The notes: a model not told the origin generated them from the letters alone. A stretch of 64,000 nt of DNA from Granulicella sp. L46 (GCF_009765785.1 NZ_LMUT01000012.1:859288-923287), one strand, 5' to 3'. Numbered from the stretch's first letter, positions 43,820 through 53,064 are shown. Numbers and translations: made by a program.

Positions 43820-44985
43820 GCGTGCTCCTCCCTAGCGGCCTGTGCCATGGGTTCTGAGGCCGCGCTGGGGAAGACTACGGTCTTGATCTCGGGTGCGATG
43901 CCGTCGGCAGGGCGCGTGAGCATGCGGCGAAAGACGTTTGGGAGATCTTCGATGGTCGCGGTGCCGGTGAGAAAGTCCTCGGCATGGAAGCGGCCGGTGG
44001 CGATGAGATCGAAGGCGCGGCGCGCGGCAGCAGGGGTGTGGTGAAAGCTGGCCTTGAGGGTGAGGTCGGAGTAGTGGATGAGGTTGGTGTCGAGAGACAC
44101 AGTAGTGCCGCGGGGAGGGCCGCCAAAGAGGTTAACGAGGCCGCCTTTGCGCGCCATCTGCACGGCCCACTGCCAGGCTTCGGGGGTGGCGACGGCTTCG
44201 AAAACGATCTCGGCGCCGCGGCCTTCGGGGGTAAGAGCGCGAGCAGCAGCAACGGGGTCGGGGACATCCGAGATGCGAAGGACTTGCTCGGCGCCGAAGT
44301 GGCGCGCGGTGGCGACCTGGTCTTTGCGCTTGACGACAGCGATGACGTGGAGGCCGAGGATTGAGGCGGCGTGGATGAAGAGGAGGCCGATGGGGCCGGC
44401 GCCGAGGACAATGGCGGTCTGGGTGTCAACGGCGTTGGAATCGGCCGAAAATGAAACGCCCGACTCTTCGAGGCCGCGGACGACGCAGGCGAGTGGTTCG
44501 GTAAGGGCGGCATGCTCGAAGGGGATGGCGTCGGGGATGTGAAGGGTGTTCTTCTGGACGATGCGCGCGGGGATACGGATGAACTCGGCGTAGGCGCCGT
44601 TGTTGAAGAGGAGGTCGTCGCAGAGGTTTTGCTGGTTGTTGCGACAGAAGAAGCAGGCGTCGCAGGGGGCGGAGTTGAGCGGGATGACGCGGTCGCCGAG
44701 GGAGAACGCGGTGACGCCTTCGCCGACCTGGACGACAGTTCCAGCGACCTCGTGACCGAATAGGCGATCGGGGGTCAGCATCCTGGCGTGATAACCACGG
44801 CGATAGACCTTGAGGTCTGTGCCGCAGGTAAGGGCGGCGCCAACGCGCAGAACCAGTTCACCGGGACCGGCGGTAGGGACGGGGACATCCTCGATACGGA
44901 GGTCTTCCTGGCCGCGAAGGACGGCGGCTCTCATGGTTCGGCATGGGGCCTTGCGGTCATCGATCTGATTTGGAGCTGAGGCCAT
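43816..44985 (-). CDS. Zinc-dependent medium-chain dehydrogenase in the hpn operon
   Basis: 389 residues, starting at 44985 (a start at 44931 is also possible). Catalytic zinc site: CGTDLKVYRRG and GHEVAGTV. Structural zinc: CDACFFCRNNQQNLC. NAD(P)-binding: VLGAGPIGLLFIHAASILGL. This is the alcohol/sorbitol dehydrogenase family. It is first of four genes, all joined by ATGA overlaps, with hpnC, hpnD and hpnE behind it. The substrate is unknown; the position suggests a polyol, prenyl or hopanoid side-chain alcohol. Confidence 0.9.
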   Translation of the reverse strand: MASAPNQIDDRKAPCRTMRAAVLRGQEDLRIEDVPVPTAGPGELVLRVGAALTCGTDLKVYRRGYHARMLTPDRLFGHEVAGTVVQVGEGVTAFSLGDRVIPLNSAPCDACFFCRNNQQNLCDDLLFNNGAYAEFIRIPARIVQKNTLHIPDAIPFEHAALTEPLACVVRGLEESGVSFSADSNAVDTQTAIVLGAGPIGLLFIHAASILGLHVIAVVKRKDQVATARHFGAEQVLRISDVPDPVAAARALTPEGRGAEIVFEAVATPEAWQWAVQMARKGGLVNLFGGPPRGTTVSLDTNLIHYSDLTLKASFHHTPAAARRAFDLIATGRFHAEDFLTGTATIEDLPNVFRRMLTRPADGIAPEIKTVVFPSAASEPMAQAAREEHA

Positions 44986-45086
44986 CCCCCTATTTTCTCA
45001 TCCCTTGGACTCTGGGACGAAGTGGCGGATCGTGCGACCGGAGGTGGGGGAACCCGCATCTGATACCCTGAGCGCAGCACATTCGC

Positions 45087-45866
45087 ATGAGCTTTATCTC
45101 TCCAGAGGCCTACGCCAAGACGATCGTCGCTTCGGTGCAAGAGTATTCCCTGCTCTGCGGGCGCGCCGTTGCGAACATTTTCACGCGGCCGCGGTATACG
45201 GCGGATATTTTTACGCAGATGGATTCGATCGGCGTGGGTTCGTTGCCGATTGTGGTGCTGACGGGATTCTTTACTGGATGCGTGCTGGCACTGCAGGCGG
45301 CGGTTTCGCTGAAAGAGTTTGGCGCCGTGAACATGACCGGCGAGCTGGTGACTCTTTCGATGGTGAAGGAACTGGGGCCGGTATTGACTGGACTGATGGT
45401 TTCGGGGCGGAATGCCTCCGGAATGGCCAGCGAGCTGGGCTCAATGAAAGTGTCCGAGCAGATTGACGCGATGCGCGCGCTGGGAACTGATCCTTACCGC
45501 AAGCTGGTGACGCCGAGGCTGGTGGCCACGGTGTTCATGCTGTTCTTCCTGACCATTATTTCGGACGCTTGCGGCATCGCGGGTGGCGCGTTTGTTTCAG
45601 TTGCCTTGCTGAAGTTGAAGGCGGCAACATTTTTCCATACCGGATACATGTCCCTTGAGCATGGCGATGTGGTCGAGGGGTTGGTGAAGCCAATCTTCTC
45701 GGGCTTCATCATTGCGACGATTGGCTGCTACTACGGATTGAGGACGACGGGCGGAACGAGGGGTGTGGGACGGTCGACGACGCAGGCGGTGGTGGCGTCT
45801 TCTGTGATCATTATTCTGGTGGACTTCCTGGTGACGCAGTTGATGATCGGAATCTTCGGAAGGTAG
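45087..45866 (+). CDS. mlaE: MlaE-type ABC permease
   Basis: 259 residues, MlaE family: five or so membrane helices with IFTQMDSIGVGSLPIVVLTG, FTGCVLALQAAVSLKEFG and the conserved MVKELGPVLTGLMVSGRNAS, GMASELGSMKVSEQIDAM, ALGTDPYRKLVTPRLVA. It works with the ATPase 4 bp downstream. No MCE (MlaD) or MlaA gene follows in the window, so the substrate-binding partner is elsewhere. Role: phospholipid or lipid trafficking between membranes. Confidence 0.9.
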   Translation: MSFISPEAYAKTIVASVQEYSLLCGRAVANIFTRPRYTADIFTQMDSIGVGSLPIVVLTGFFTGCVLALQAAVSLKEFGAVNMTGELVTLSMVKELGPVLTGLMVSGRNASGMASELGSMKVSEQIDAMRALGTDPYRKLVTPRLVATVFMLFFLTIISDACGIAGGAFVSVALLKLKAATFFHTGYMSLEHGDVVEGLVKPIFSGFIIATIGCYYGLRTTGGTRGVGRSTTQAVVASSVIIILVDFLVTQLMIGIFGR

Positions 45867-45869
45867 GCA

Positions 45870-46706
45870 ATGGCTGAGACGGTCGTGAGCCCCGAGATGA
45901 AGGAGTTAGTAGCCAGCGGCCAGCCCATTGTCGAGTTCGACGATGTGTCGATCGGGTTTGACGGCCATGAAGTTCTGAGCAATGTTAGCTTCACGGTAGC
46001 GCATGGAGAGACACGTATTCTGCTCGGGCCGGCGGGCGGCGGCAAGAGCGTTCTGATGAAGCTGGCTAACGGTCTGATCGAGCCGGACAGCGGCGAGATC
46101 CGGGTGTTTGGCCGCTCCTTGCAGGACATGACTGAGAACGAGCTATTCGAGATGCGCGCCCATGTAGGGATGGTCTTCCAGGAGAGTGCGCTGTTCGATT
46201 CGCTGGACGTGGAAGATAACGTCGCGTATCGGCTGGAAGAGGAACACGTCGATCCGAAAGAGATTCGCGAGCGCGTGCTGGAAGCGCTGCGATTCGTGGA
46301 GCTGGAACAGGTGATCGACAAGTTTCCGTCAGAGCTGAGCGGTGGCATGCGGCGGCGGGTCTCGATTGCGCGGGCCATCATCAGCAAGCCAGACCTGATC
46401 TTGTATGACTCGCCGACGGGTGGATTGGATCCGATTACCTCAACGACGATTATGGAACTGGTCATCAAGCAGCGCGACGTGTCGCAGACCACCTGCCTGC
46501 TGATCACGCACCGGCTGCAGGATGCTTTCACGTTGGCGACCCATCGGTTTAACCCGCAGGAAAAGCGCGTCGAGCGGATACCCGACAACGGGATTGACCC
46601 CAGGACTAAGTTCCTGGTGCTGAACGAGGGTCATATCGTCTTCGATGGAACGACGCTGGAGCTGACGCACACGAAGGATCCGTGGTTGCGGGAGTATATC
46701 GAGTAA
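45870..46706 (+). CDS. mlaF: MlaF-type ABC ATPase with unusual Walker B
   Basis: 278 residues. Walker A is GPAGGGKSVL, signature LSGGM, and the Walker B line reads LILYDSPTGGLDP where Ser replaces the usual catalytic Glu. The switch His is present in LLITHRLQDAF. It belongs to the MlaF/Mkl group and pairs with the upstream MlaE. Loss of the Glu would slow hydrolysis unless another acid compensates; I cannot tell whether this is usual in Acidobacteria. Confidence 0.9.
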   Translation: MAETVVSPEMKELVASGQPIVEFDDVSIGFDGHEVLSNVSFTVAHGETRILLGPAGGGKSVLMKLANGLIEPDSGEIRVFGRSLQDMTENELFEMRAHVGMVFQESALFDSLDVEDNVAYRLEEEHVDPKEIRERVLEALRFVELEQVIDKFPSELSGGMRRRVSIARAIISKPDLILYDSPTGGLDPITSTTIMELVIKQRDVSQTTCLLITHRLQDAFTLATHRFNPQEKRVERIPDNGIDPRTKFLVLNEGHIVFDGTTLELTHTKDPWLREYIE

Positions 46707-46714
46707 GGCTGCGG

Positions 46715-47464
46715 TCAGGCACCTACTGCAATCGTGCGGTGGAAGAGGTCGAGCGCGAGACCGAACATGGAGCGGGCGAGGTCGGGATCGTAGCGGACGC
46801 CTTCGTCGCGGAGGAAGGCGTGGGCGCCATTCACTTCGTGCCAGTTTAGCCTGGTTCCAACTTCATTGAGACGTTCGAGGACCTTCATGCGGCCTTCGGT
46901 GGGAATATGCGGATCCTGCCGACCCCAAACCATCAGTAGCTCGCCTTTGATTTCTCCGGCACGGGCCATGGAGTTGTCCTTCATACCCTCGCCGAGACCG
47001 CCTTTGTGGATGTCGGTGGCGTAGAAACAGACGGCGCCGTGAACATTTGGGCTCATGGCGGCACGGAAGGCGAGATGGCCTCCCATACAGATGCCCATGA
47101 CGCCGAGACGGCCAGTGCAGTCCGGGCGTTCTGCGAGGTGGGCGAGGGCGGCGCGGGCGTCGTCGTCGTAGGCTGGGACGGGCTTAGTGGTTTTGAGGAC
47201 GTTGCCGCGATCGGAGCCCTCCTGATCGTATTTGAGGACGGTGCCGGCGGGTTCGTACTCGTGGTAGACCTCGGGAACGGCGACGATGTAGCCGTGGCCG
47301 GCCAACTGGACAGCGGTGCGATGGATGGGCGCTGTCACCTGGAATATCTCTGAGAAGAGCAGAATGCCCGGGTAACGACCGGGTGCAGCCGGGCGAACGA
47401 TGTGGGTCCGCATCGGTCCGGTGGATGTCGCAAGGTCAACGTATTCGGTATCGACAACGATCAT
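46715..47464 (-). CDS. Dienelactone hydrolase family protein
   Basis: 249 residues, alpha/beta hydrolase fold. Nucleophile elbow GICMGGHLAF with Cys as nucleophile, Asp in WGRQDPHIPTEGRM, His in EVNGAHAFLRDEGVRYD: the Cys-Asp-His triad of dienelactone hydrolases. YPGILLFSEIFQVTAPIHR is the family's N-terminal strand. Convergent with mlaF, 8 bp apart. The true ester substrate is unknown. Confidence 0.9.
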   Translation of the reverse strand: MIVVDTEYVDLATSTGPMRTHIVRPAAPGRYPGILLFSEIFQVTAPIHRTAVQLAGHGYIVAVPEVYHEYEPAGTVLKYDQEGSDRGNVLKTTKPVPAYDDDARAALAHLAERPDCTGRLGVMGICMGGHLAFRAAMSPNVHGAVCFYATDIHKGGLGEGMKDNSMARAGEIKGELLMVWGRQDPHIPTEGRMKVLERLNEVGTRLNWHEVNGAHAFLRDEGVRYDPDLARSMFGLALDLFHRTIAVGA

Positions 47465-47686
47465 GGATTCCTCGGAGAAGCATTTCGATTTGACTGCATG
47501 AGTTTACTCCTGCGCGAAAAGCAGCAGAGGGCGACCAACCTTGCGCGGGGCTGAGTGCCTCTCAATGGTTGAGACTACCGGAGGCAACGCATGGCAGAAG
47601 AGCAAATGTATACAACGACGCAACTCGCGGTGGTATTTCCTGTTCTGCTATCGGCAAAATAGGGTGACGCCTTCAGGGGGGATGTA

Positions 47687-48094
47687 TTATTTCGCGGAGG
47701 AATTGGGCGAACGCGAGGATTTGGATGGGTCAGTGCTTGCATTGGGGAGGGTGTAAATAACCTCTCCAGAACGCGTGTAGTGCAGTTCTTCACGAGCCTC
47801 GTGCTCGATCGCGTCGGGATCACTCTGAAGGTGGTTGATGTGCTCGTGGAGGCGGTCGTTTTCCTTTTGAAGCTGCTGCATTTGCTCCTGGAGCACCTTT
47901 GCCTCTTCGCGCTTGTGGGCAAAGGCAGTAAGACCGTTATGGCCGAAGATGACTCCATAGGCCATAACGAGCGCCAGAATGGCAGTCGCGAAGGTAGCAG
48001 CGCGGCGACGCCACAGATAGATGCGGTCTTTCGCAGCTCCGGCGAGCTCGGGCAATTTGACAGTGAGCTTCGTTTTGGGTGGCGCGGTTCGCAA
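47687..48094 (-). CDS. FtsB/DivIC-like septum formation protein
   Basis: 135 residues. One membrane helix (about 33-50, AATFATAILALVMAYGVIFG) then a coiled coil (about 60-95: REEAKVLQEQMQQLQKENDR, LHEHINHLQSDPDAIEHEAR) and the conserved end EELHYTRSGEVIYTLP. This fits the FtsB/DivIC family. It normally binds FtsL and FtsQ at the division site. Genes for those are not nearby. Confidence 0.75.
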   Translation of the reverse strand: MRTAPPKTKLTVKLPELAGAAKDRIYLWRRRAATFATAILALVMAYGVIFGHNGLTAFAHKREEAKVLQEQMQQLQKENDRLHEHINHLQSDPDAIEHEAREELHYTRSGEVIYTLPNASTDPSKSSRSPNSSAK

Positions 48095-48277
48095 CTTCGG
48101 GCCTCATCAGGGCGTCTTCGGGCTGATCGTTCACTAGAAGTATCGCGCATTCGGAGTTGATTTTGGGAGGGTAAGCTGTGGAAGGAACCAGACTTGTCGA
48201 CAGGGGAGTTCCAAAATGCACGTGGGGAGGGCGAAGTTCGTTTCGCACTGCCAGCTTTGTTATCCTTAGGGTGACCG

Positions 48278-48424
48278 ATGCGCGTCCTCTTCTGCATTTC
48301 GATACTGGCCTTGGTAGCGCTGCTTTGGGCCTCGTTTGCGATGGCACGACATGTACGACAGGCCCGGCGCTCCCACCGCAGGTTGCAGCAGGACGCGACC
48401 ACGGATACGAAGGGTAAACCGTAG
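48278..48424 (+). CDS. Small single-helix membrane protein, possible
   Basis: 48 residues: MRVLFCISILALVALLWASF, then basic HVRQARRSHRRLQQD. One helix and a positive tail, inside-out typical. It lies between the FtsB-like gene and bioY with no overlap. Too short to be sure; a weak GTG start is also available in another frame. Confidence 0.35.
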   Translation: MRVLFCISILALVALLWASFAMARHVRQARRSHRRLQQDATTDTKGKP

Positions 48425-48493
48425 TCGAAGAAGAGCAAAGAAAGATCGAAAAACGCGAGTCAACGCTGCACATCTTCAAACTTGAGAGAACCT

Positions 48494-49087
48494 ATGCAAA
48501 CCGTCACCCTACCTTCCTCCCGCGCGGCGAACCTTGCCCACTTTGCCACGACTCTTCCCGGCAGGATTCTGCTTGGACTCGGCGCGACGGTTGTCGTGGC
48601 TTTAGCCGCGCACGTGAGCTTTCCCCTCCCTTTCACTCCAGTGCCACTGACGCTGCAGCCACTCGCGGTGTTGGGAGTTGGATTGGCGTTTGGCCCGGTT
48701 GGAGGCTTTCTGACCATGCTGGCCTACCTGGCGGAGGGCGCGATGGGACTGCCGGTCTTCAGCCCAACAGGGCCAGGGGGGCTTGCGCAGCTGCTAGGCC
48801 CCACGGGTGGCTTTTTGATGGCCTATCCGCTGGTGGCCGCAATCGTGGGTGGGCTGACACGCGGATTGACGGGACGCACCGCGCGATTCGTGGCTGCGTT
48901 TCTGGCGGGTAACGTGGCGATGGCCATTCTGTTTTTGGCAGGCGCCGGCTGGTTCGTTCACTATACCCACCACACTCTTTATGCGGCGTGGGTAGGTGCC
49001 GTCGCTCCCTTTCTTCCGGGAGAGTTCATCAAGGTCCTGGTGGCGGCGGGCGTGTACAGCACCCTGTCCCGCGCTCCCCGCATCTAA
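48494..49087 (+). CDS. bioY: BioY biotin transporter (ECF S-component)
   Basis: 197 residues from the ATG at 48494, with GAGAGAACC before it. Six membrane helices and the family's PFTPVPLTLQPLAVLGVGLA, FGPVGGFLTMLAYLAEGAMG, LPVFSPTGPGGLAQLLGPTG and FLPGEFIKVLVAAGVY. BioY binds biotin in the membrane and uses an energising module or works alone. No energising genes (BioM/N) follow. Confidence 0.9.
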   Translation: MQTVTLPSSRAANLAHFATTLPGRILLGLGATVVVALAAHVSFPLPFTPVPLTLQPLAVLGVGLAFGPVGGFLTMLAYLAEGAMGLPVFSPTGPGGLAQLLGPTGGFLMAYPLVAAIVGGLTRGLTGRTARFVAAFLAGNVAMAILFLAGAGWFVHYTHHTLYAAWVGAVAPFLPGEFIKVLVAAGVYSTLSRAPRI

Positions 49088-49163
49088 TTACCGTTAGTAC
49101 AGACTCCACTACAGGAGCAAGCTTTGAGTACTCCTCCTAACAAGCAAAGCACCAAAGGAACAC

Positions 49164-50018
49164 ATGACTACTGCAGCAACAGATGTTCGCGAGATTAAGA
49201 TTGCCCACAGCCCCGACTCCGATGACGCCTTTATGTTCTATGGGCTTGCAACGAACAAGGTGCGCGTACCGGGGTACAAATTCACCCATACTCTTACTGA
49301 TATCGAGGCGCTGAATCAGCGCGCCATGACGGACCAGTACTACGATGTCACGGCGATAAGCTTCCATGCCTATCCATACATTCAGGAGAACTACACGCTG
49401 ATGGCGTGCGGTGGCTCGGTGGGCGACAGCTATGGGCCGATGATTGTGGCTTCGAAGAGTTACACGCTCGACGAGGTGAAGAAGCTTCGCATCGCGGTAC
49501 CGGGAACGTTGACGACAGCGTACCTGACACTGAAGCTGTTCGCACCAGAGATCGAAACGGTTACCGTGGAGTTCGACAAGATTATTCCGGCGGTTGTGGC
49601 CGGTGAGTTCGATGCTGGTTTGATCATTCACGAAGGGCAGCTTACCTATGCGCGAGACGGGCTGAAGAAGATTCTCGACCTGGGCGTCTGGTGGCATGAA
49701 CAGACAGGTCTTCCCCTACCGCTCGGAGGCAACGCGATTCGGCGCTCGTTGGGTTCTGAGGTGCAGACGATCACAACCAACGCGCTGCGGGAGAGTATTC
49801 AGCATGCGCTGGATCACCGCGAAGCCGCATTGGAATATGCGATGCAGTTCGCGCGGGATTTAGACACGTCGTTAGCGAATCGTTTCGTCGGCATGTATGT
49901 GAATGAGCGCACGCTGAACTACGGCGATGATGGCCGTGAGGCGATTCGCAAGATTCTGGACATGGGCTACGAGCGCGGGATTATCCCCAATAAGGCCCAT
50001 GTGGACTTCCTCGGCTAG
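49164..50018 (+). CDS. mqnD: 1,4-Dihydroxy-6-naphthoate synthase MqnD
   Basis: 284 residues. Start: AHSPDSDDAFMFYGL, the MqnD signature. Further: YDVTAISFHAYPYI, VPGTLTTAYLTLKLF, GLIIHEGQLTYARDGL, and GNAIRRSLG. MqnD makes 1,4-dihydroxy-6-naphthoate in the futalosine route to menaquinone. Other mqn genes are not in the window. It precedes tRNA-Lys. Confidence 0.9.
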   Translation: MTTAATDVREIKIAHSPDSDDAFMFYGLATNKVRVPGYKFTHTLTDIEALNQRAMTDQYYDVTAISFHAYPYIQENYTLMACGGSVGDSYGPMIVASKSYTLDEVKKLRIAVPGTLTTAYLTLKLFAPEIETVTVEFDKIIPAVVAGEFDAGLIIHEGQLTYARDGLKKILDLGVWWHEQTGLPLPLGGNAIRRSLGSEVQTITTNALRESIQHALDHREAALEYAMQFARDLDTSLANRFVGMYVNERTLNYGDDGREAIRKILDMGYERGIIPNKAHVDFLG

Positions 50019-50178
50019 CCTTGATTTGTCGGTATGAACGCCTGAATTTCCTCATGATCCGGCACTGTGCTGTGGCGCCGGATCGTGATATTCTTTTTAT
50101 GTGCGGTGGGTTTCTCCCGCGCATTCCTTGGCGATCTCCTGTAGTTCGCTCTTTGCCTTGCGGCAAGGTTCAAGGTCT

Positions 50179-50254
50179 GGACGCGTAGCTCAGCTGGTAG
50201 AGCATTCGACTCTTAATCGACTGGTCGTAGGTTCGATCCCTACCGCGTCCACCA
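50179..50254 (+). tRNA. tRNA-Lys(CUU)
   Basis: 76 nt including CCA. Acceptor GGACGCG pairs CGCGTCC, D-stem GCTC/GAGC, anticodon loop CTCTTAA gives CTT, T-arm GTAGGTTCGATCCCTAC. Position 27-43 of the anticodon stem is a T-C mismatch. It is the left boundary of the mobilizable island. Confidence 0.95.
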
Positions 50255-50319
50255 TTTCCTCTTTAGAATGAATAGCTTACAGAAACCTGGCGAGATCAGC
50301 TTTTCGCGCCCATCTTCTA

Positions 50320-50340
50320 GTGGCTGTTTTGGTGGCTGTT
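50320..50340. repeat. Paired arm-type boxes near tRNA-Lys
   Basis: GTGGCTGTT occurs at 50320 and 50332, spacing 12. Compare GTGGCAC twice at spacing 11 near tRNA-Glu (30519-30537). Fits an integrase-binding attachment arm. Confidence 0.5.
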
Positions 50341-50485
50341 GGGAGATATGTGAAGCTGGCAGTAATACGCTTAGTTCGCAGAGCGCAACGTAACGATCCA
50401 ACACCTTAAATCTCAAGAGTTCTGATCCACCGTCAATTTTGCGAATCAGCTGGAATGCTAAATCCGATGTGCGGCTGTCAGTTTC

Positions 50486-50518
50486 CTACTGTGACGAGAA
50501 GAGTGTTTATCAGGAGTA
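50486..50518. repeat. Intergenic repeat, copy 1 of island 2
   Basis: CTACTGTGACGAGAAGAG then TGTTTATCAGGAGTA. Copies: 53065-53095 (close), 51650-51672 and 54776-54794 (partial). Confidence 0.65.
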
Positions 50519-50537
50519 TGGATGCATTTCAAGTGAG

Positions 50538-51584
50538 CTATGGAAACCGGGTGCAGAATCCGCCTGAGTGGCCACCGTCCATCAGTTGAGTGAAGACAGA
50601 CACCTGAGGTGTATCGGCTGTTTGCGGAGAAAGATTGATGAACCGCGGTAAGACCCTGCCGCCACTCGGAAAACCCAGAAACTCATCACCGTGCTGAACA
50701 TAGATCACATCATGATGAGCTGGCAGTGGTAACAATATCTCGGTGCCGGGATCATGGTCCAAAATTATGCGCACATTCACTGTTTTGCCTTCCGGCCTCA
50801 TCAACAAAACAGAGTCACCGCTTCCTGAGCCTCCGCCGTAGAGCAGGGCTCCTTTAATTCCGGCCTGACTAAGAGCTTCAATCTCTTCTGGGTTGAATGG
50901 ATTCACTGGCGGCGCTCCAACGATAAGGCTGGGTAAACGGCCTAGCGTGATTCCGCTGCCGCCGGGAACAGACTTGTAACAGGTGACCGAAATAGATTCG
51001 ACGTCGAAGCCTTGTGATCTTGCGAGCGCATGGAATCGAGCCGAATCCGCTGAGGTGTAAGGGGTACTGTGTCCATTGGCATGCATGCGCGTAATGAGTT
51101 GAGCTAAAACTTCACTTGCTTCGCCAGAACCCTGCGCGCTGGCCTTCTCCAGCCAATGACACGCTTCCTCATAGGAAGCATCGATGCCGAGGGGATTCGA
51201 ACGAAAGATTACACGCGGGGTCTCATCGCCCTTCTTGCCACAATGAGGTGTGTCTTGATTCGGCTCGAAGGTGCATTGTTCAGGAATGTACTGCTCGGCA
51301 AGAATCAATTCTGCGGCGAGGTTTCCTCCTTCCGCAGCTTTGAACACGGTGGTCTTGTAAGCATTCCTGTTGCCGTTACTGGCGAACGTCATCAACGCCT
51401 CGCTCATCGAGTGATCGCGTTCCATTAGCTGCATTAGCGAGGTCGACGGAGCGTTATACCCCCCGGATGAGGGCATGCCACTGTACGTTCCTTTTTGCGT
51501 TGGGACTGGTAGTTGAGAGAAGGCCAGATGTGACAGAGCGAAAGCAATCGGCAAGAGAATTCTTTTTGGAAAAGACATACCCAC
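50538..51584 (-). CDS. Exported protein of unknown function, Sel1-like region
   Basis: 348 residues with a signal peptide (RILLPIAFALSHLAFSQL). The middle part holds EACHWLEKASAQGSGEASEV and AAELILAEQYI, resembling Sel1-type repeats. Two pairs of Cys (QCTFEPNQDTPHC, CYKSV) suggest disulfides. The C-terminus is strand-rich. No activity can be assigned. First gene after tRNA-Lys, transcribed toward it, and less GC-biased than core genes. Confidence 0.6.
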   Translation of the reverse strand: MGMSFPKRILLPIAFALSHLAFSQLPVPTQKGTYSGMPSSGGYNAPSTSLMQLMERDHSMSEALMTFASNGNRNAYKTTVFKAAEGGNLAAELILAEQYIPEQCTFEPNQDTPHCGKKGDETPRVIFRSNPLGIDASYEEACHWLEKASAQGSGEASEVLAQLITRMHANGHSTPYTSADSARFHALARSQGFDVESISVTCYKSVPGGSGITLGRLPSLIVGAPPVNPFNPEEIEALSQAGIKGALLYGGGSGSGDSVLLMRPEGKTVNVRIILDHDPGTEILLPLPAHHDVIYVQHGDEFLGFPSGGRVLPRFINLSPQTADTPQVSVFTQLMDGGHSGGFCTRFP

Positions 51585-51649
51585 AGCATAAAGCTGCGCT
51601 GTGCGTTCCGAAAGTCCTCATAAGTTGGCTTATTGCTACTGCTACGACG

Positions 51650-51672
51650 TCTGACGATAAGCGCGTTTATCG
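51650..51672. repeat. Intergenic repeat, diverged copy
   Basis: CTGACGATAAGCGCGTTTAT, diverged from the copies at 50486 and 53065. Confidence 0.35.
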
Positions 51673-51788
51673 ATATCTACTCGCGTGCTGAGCGCGGCAG
51701 AGTCATAGGGAATTTGGGGCATGGCCACTAAAGCCAGTGGATTGGTCGTTCCACAACAGGTTTTGTTCTGAAGCGTTAAGCTACCGTC

Positions 51789-52049
51789 ATGAAGATCCTG
51801 TCAATCGTCAGTGTGGTGTTTGCCCTTGGTGCGGCTGGTTTCTGGGGCTGGTCCGCACTCATCAATGTTCCTGTAATCTATTCCGGCTTCGGGACCCTCG
51901 GAACCCAGATGCCCGATGGCTCGAACATAGCTGGAGTGCAACCCTTCTATGCCGCGCTGAAGCTGATCTCGAAATTGAATGCTTGGGCGGCGAGTTGCGC
52001 GTTCGTTTCAGCTCTCACTCAAGCCCTGACCTTGCTGCCGAGAAAATAA
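51789..52049 (+). CDS. Small membrane protein of unknown function
   Basis: 86 residues with two hydrophobic segments (about 3-24 and 65-80): MKILSIVSVVFALGAAGFWG and LNAWAASCAFVSALTQALTL. No family recognised. Confidence 0.5.
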   Translation: MKILSIVSVVFALGAAGFWGWSALINVPVIYSGFGTLGTQMPDGSNIAGVQPFYAALKLISKLNAWAASCAFVSALTQALTLLPRK

Positions 52050-52095
52050 CCCTGCGGCAGCAGGGCGACAGGCAGCGAAGCGAGCGTGATTCTGG

Positions 52096-52884
52096 CTACG
52101 CGTTCTTGACCTTGGAAACTTTCTCACCCATATGCCACCGGCCAAAAAGCCCGAGGATGACGCCGGTCGGCCCGCTCTCTGTAAAGGGCTCCGACGGCCA
52201 ATCGAGTTGCTTGGGCCGTTGCGGATAGATCTCCATTAGCCTTTCATCGGCCGGGCCTGACGGAGGAGTTATCAGTGCCTCCTGTTCGCAAACGTAGGGC
52301 GGAGTGAGATGCTCCGTCGCCGTTTGAAAGACGAAATTGCCCGCGTAAATGGTGCTGACGCTCCCCGTTCCAATACGCGTCTTCCCTCCGTCGATCATTA
52401 TTGTGTAGTCGGTGCCATGGCAACCGATGTGATACTCGTCTGGGTTGGAATTGATGAGGGCGCCAACCCAAACTCGCGTTCTCGCTGGAATCGTTAACGA
52501 ATGTTTAAACGCAATACGTTCTTGGCGCGCATAAAAGTTCTCGTTGTTGTTTCGGGGTTTGATGGACTCCGCGACCATCGCCCGGAGGACCGCCCACTCT
52601 GTCAGGATTTTCATTCCGCCCGGGTCAAGCGTTATCGGAGTATTGAGCAACATAGGCTTGAGCCGTGAAACATTCTTCTGTTCAATTTGACTCATCCAGC
52701 CGTGGTTGCAGTCTCCACAAACTGTATCGATAGTCTGTTCGGGATCTTGCCCGAACAGGATCGGGCCATCCGCCTCCTGCATGTTGATTGGCGCGAACTT
52801 GACGAGGTTATGCATCCAGTCCGGCCAGAGGTGCTCCGGGCTTCCCGATTCATTGTCACAAAAAATGCAAGGCGGATGTTTCAC
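52096..52884 (-). CDS. HNH-like Cys-rich protein
   Basis: 262 residues. The N-terminus has CIFCDNESGSPEHLWPDWM and then VCGDCNHGWMSQIEQ: two CxxC pairs with an EHxWP element, the layout of HNH-nuclease-like proteins (zinc finger plus ExH). The remainder is helical then strand-rich. Likely DNA-binding or nuclease, but catalytic His identity is not certain. Island gene. Confidence 0.6.
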   Translation of the reverse strand: MKHPPCIFCDNESGSPEHLWPDWMHNLVKFAPINMQEADGPILFGQDPEQTIDTVCGDCNHGWMSQIEQKNVSRLKPMLLNTPITLDPGGMKILTEWAVLRAMVAESIKPRNNNENFYARQERIAFKHSLTIPARTRVWVGALINSNPDEYHIGCHGTDYTIMIDGGKTRIGTGSVSTIYAGNFVFQTATEHLTPPYVCEQEALITPPSGPADERLMEIYPQRPKQLDWPSEPFTESGPTGVILGLFGRWHMGEKVSKVKNA

Positions 52885-53064
52885 TTCTTATCCTTCTTGT
52901 GCGCTTCCAAGTGTCTATCGGACCGTTATGGGAGAAATCGTAATCGGACTCCCTGTCGGCTGGACAGTGCTGCACCGGATTCGCGCTAATCACGTGTGAT
53001 CTATGCCTTAGAAATCGAAGCAGACAATTAGTCTCGATATGTCGGCTTCACGGCAGCGATGAAT

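Larger units (their letters stand above)
50255..50537. other. Island edge 3' of tRNA-Lys
   Basis: 283 bp without a supported gene. It holds the arm-type boxes at 50320-50340 and a repeat at 50486-50518. Confidence 0.45.

Noticed and set aside
45731..46588. Reverse-strand frame opposite mlaF
   Set aside because: Lies entirely across a strongly supported ATPase gene and encodes a Ser/Thr-rich sequence without motifs.
47575..48438. Long reverse frame spanning the FtsB-like gene
   Set aside because: No motif; the 135-aa frame inside it has a helix, coiled coil and FtsB ending.
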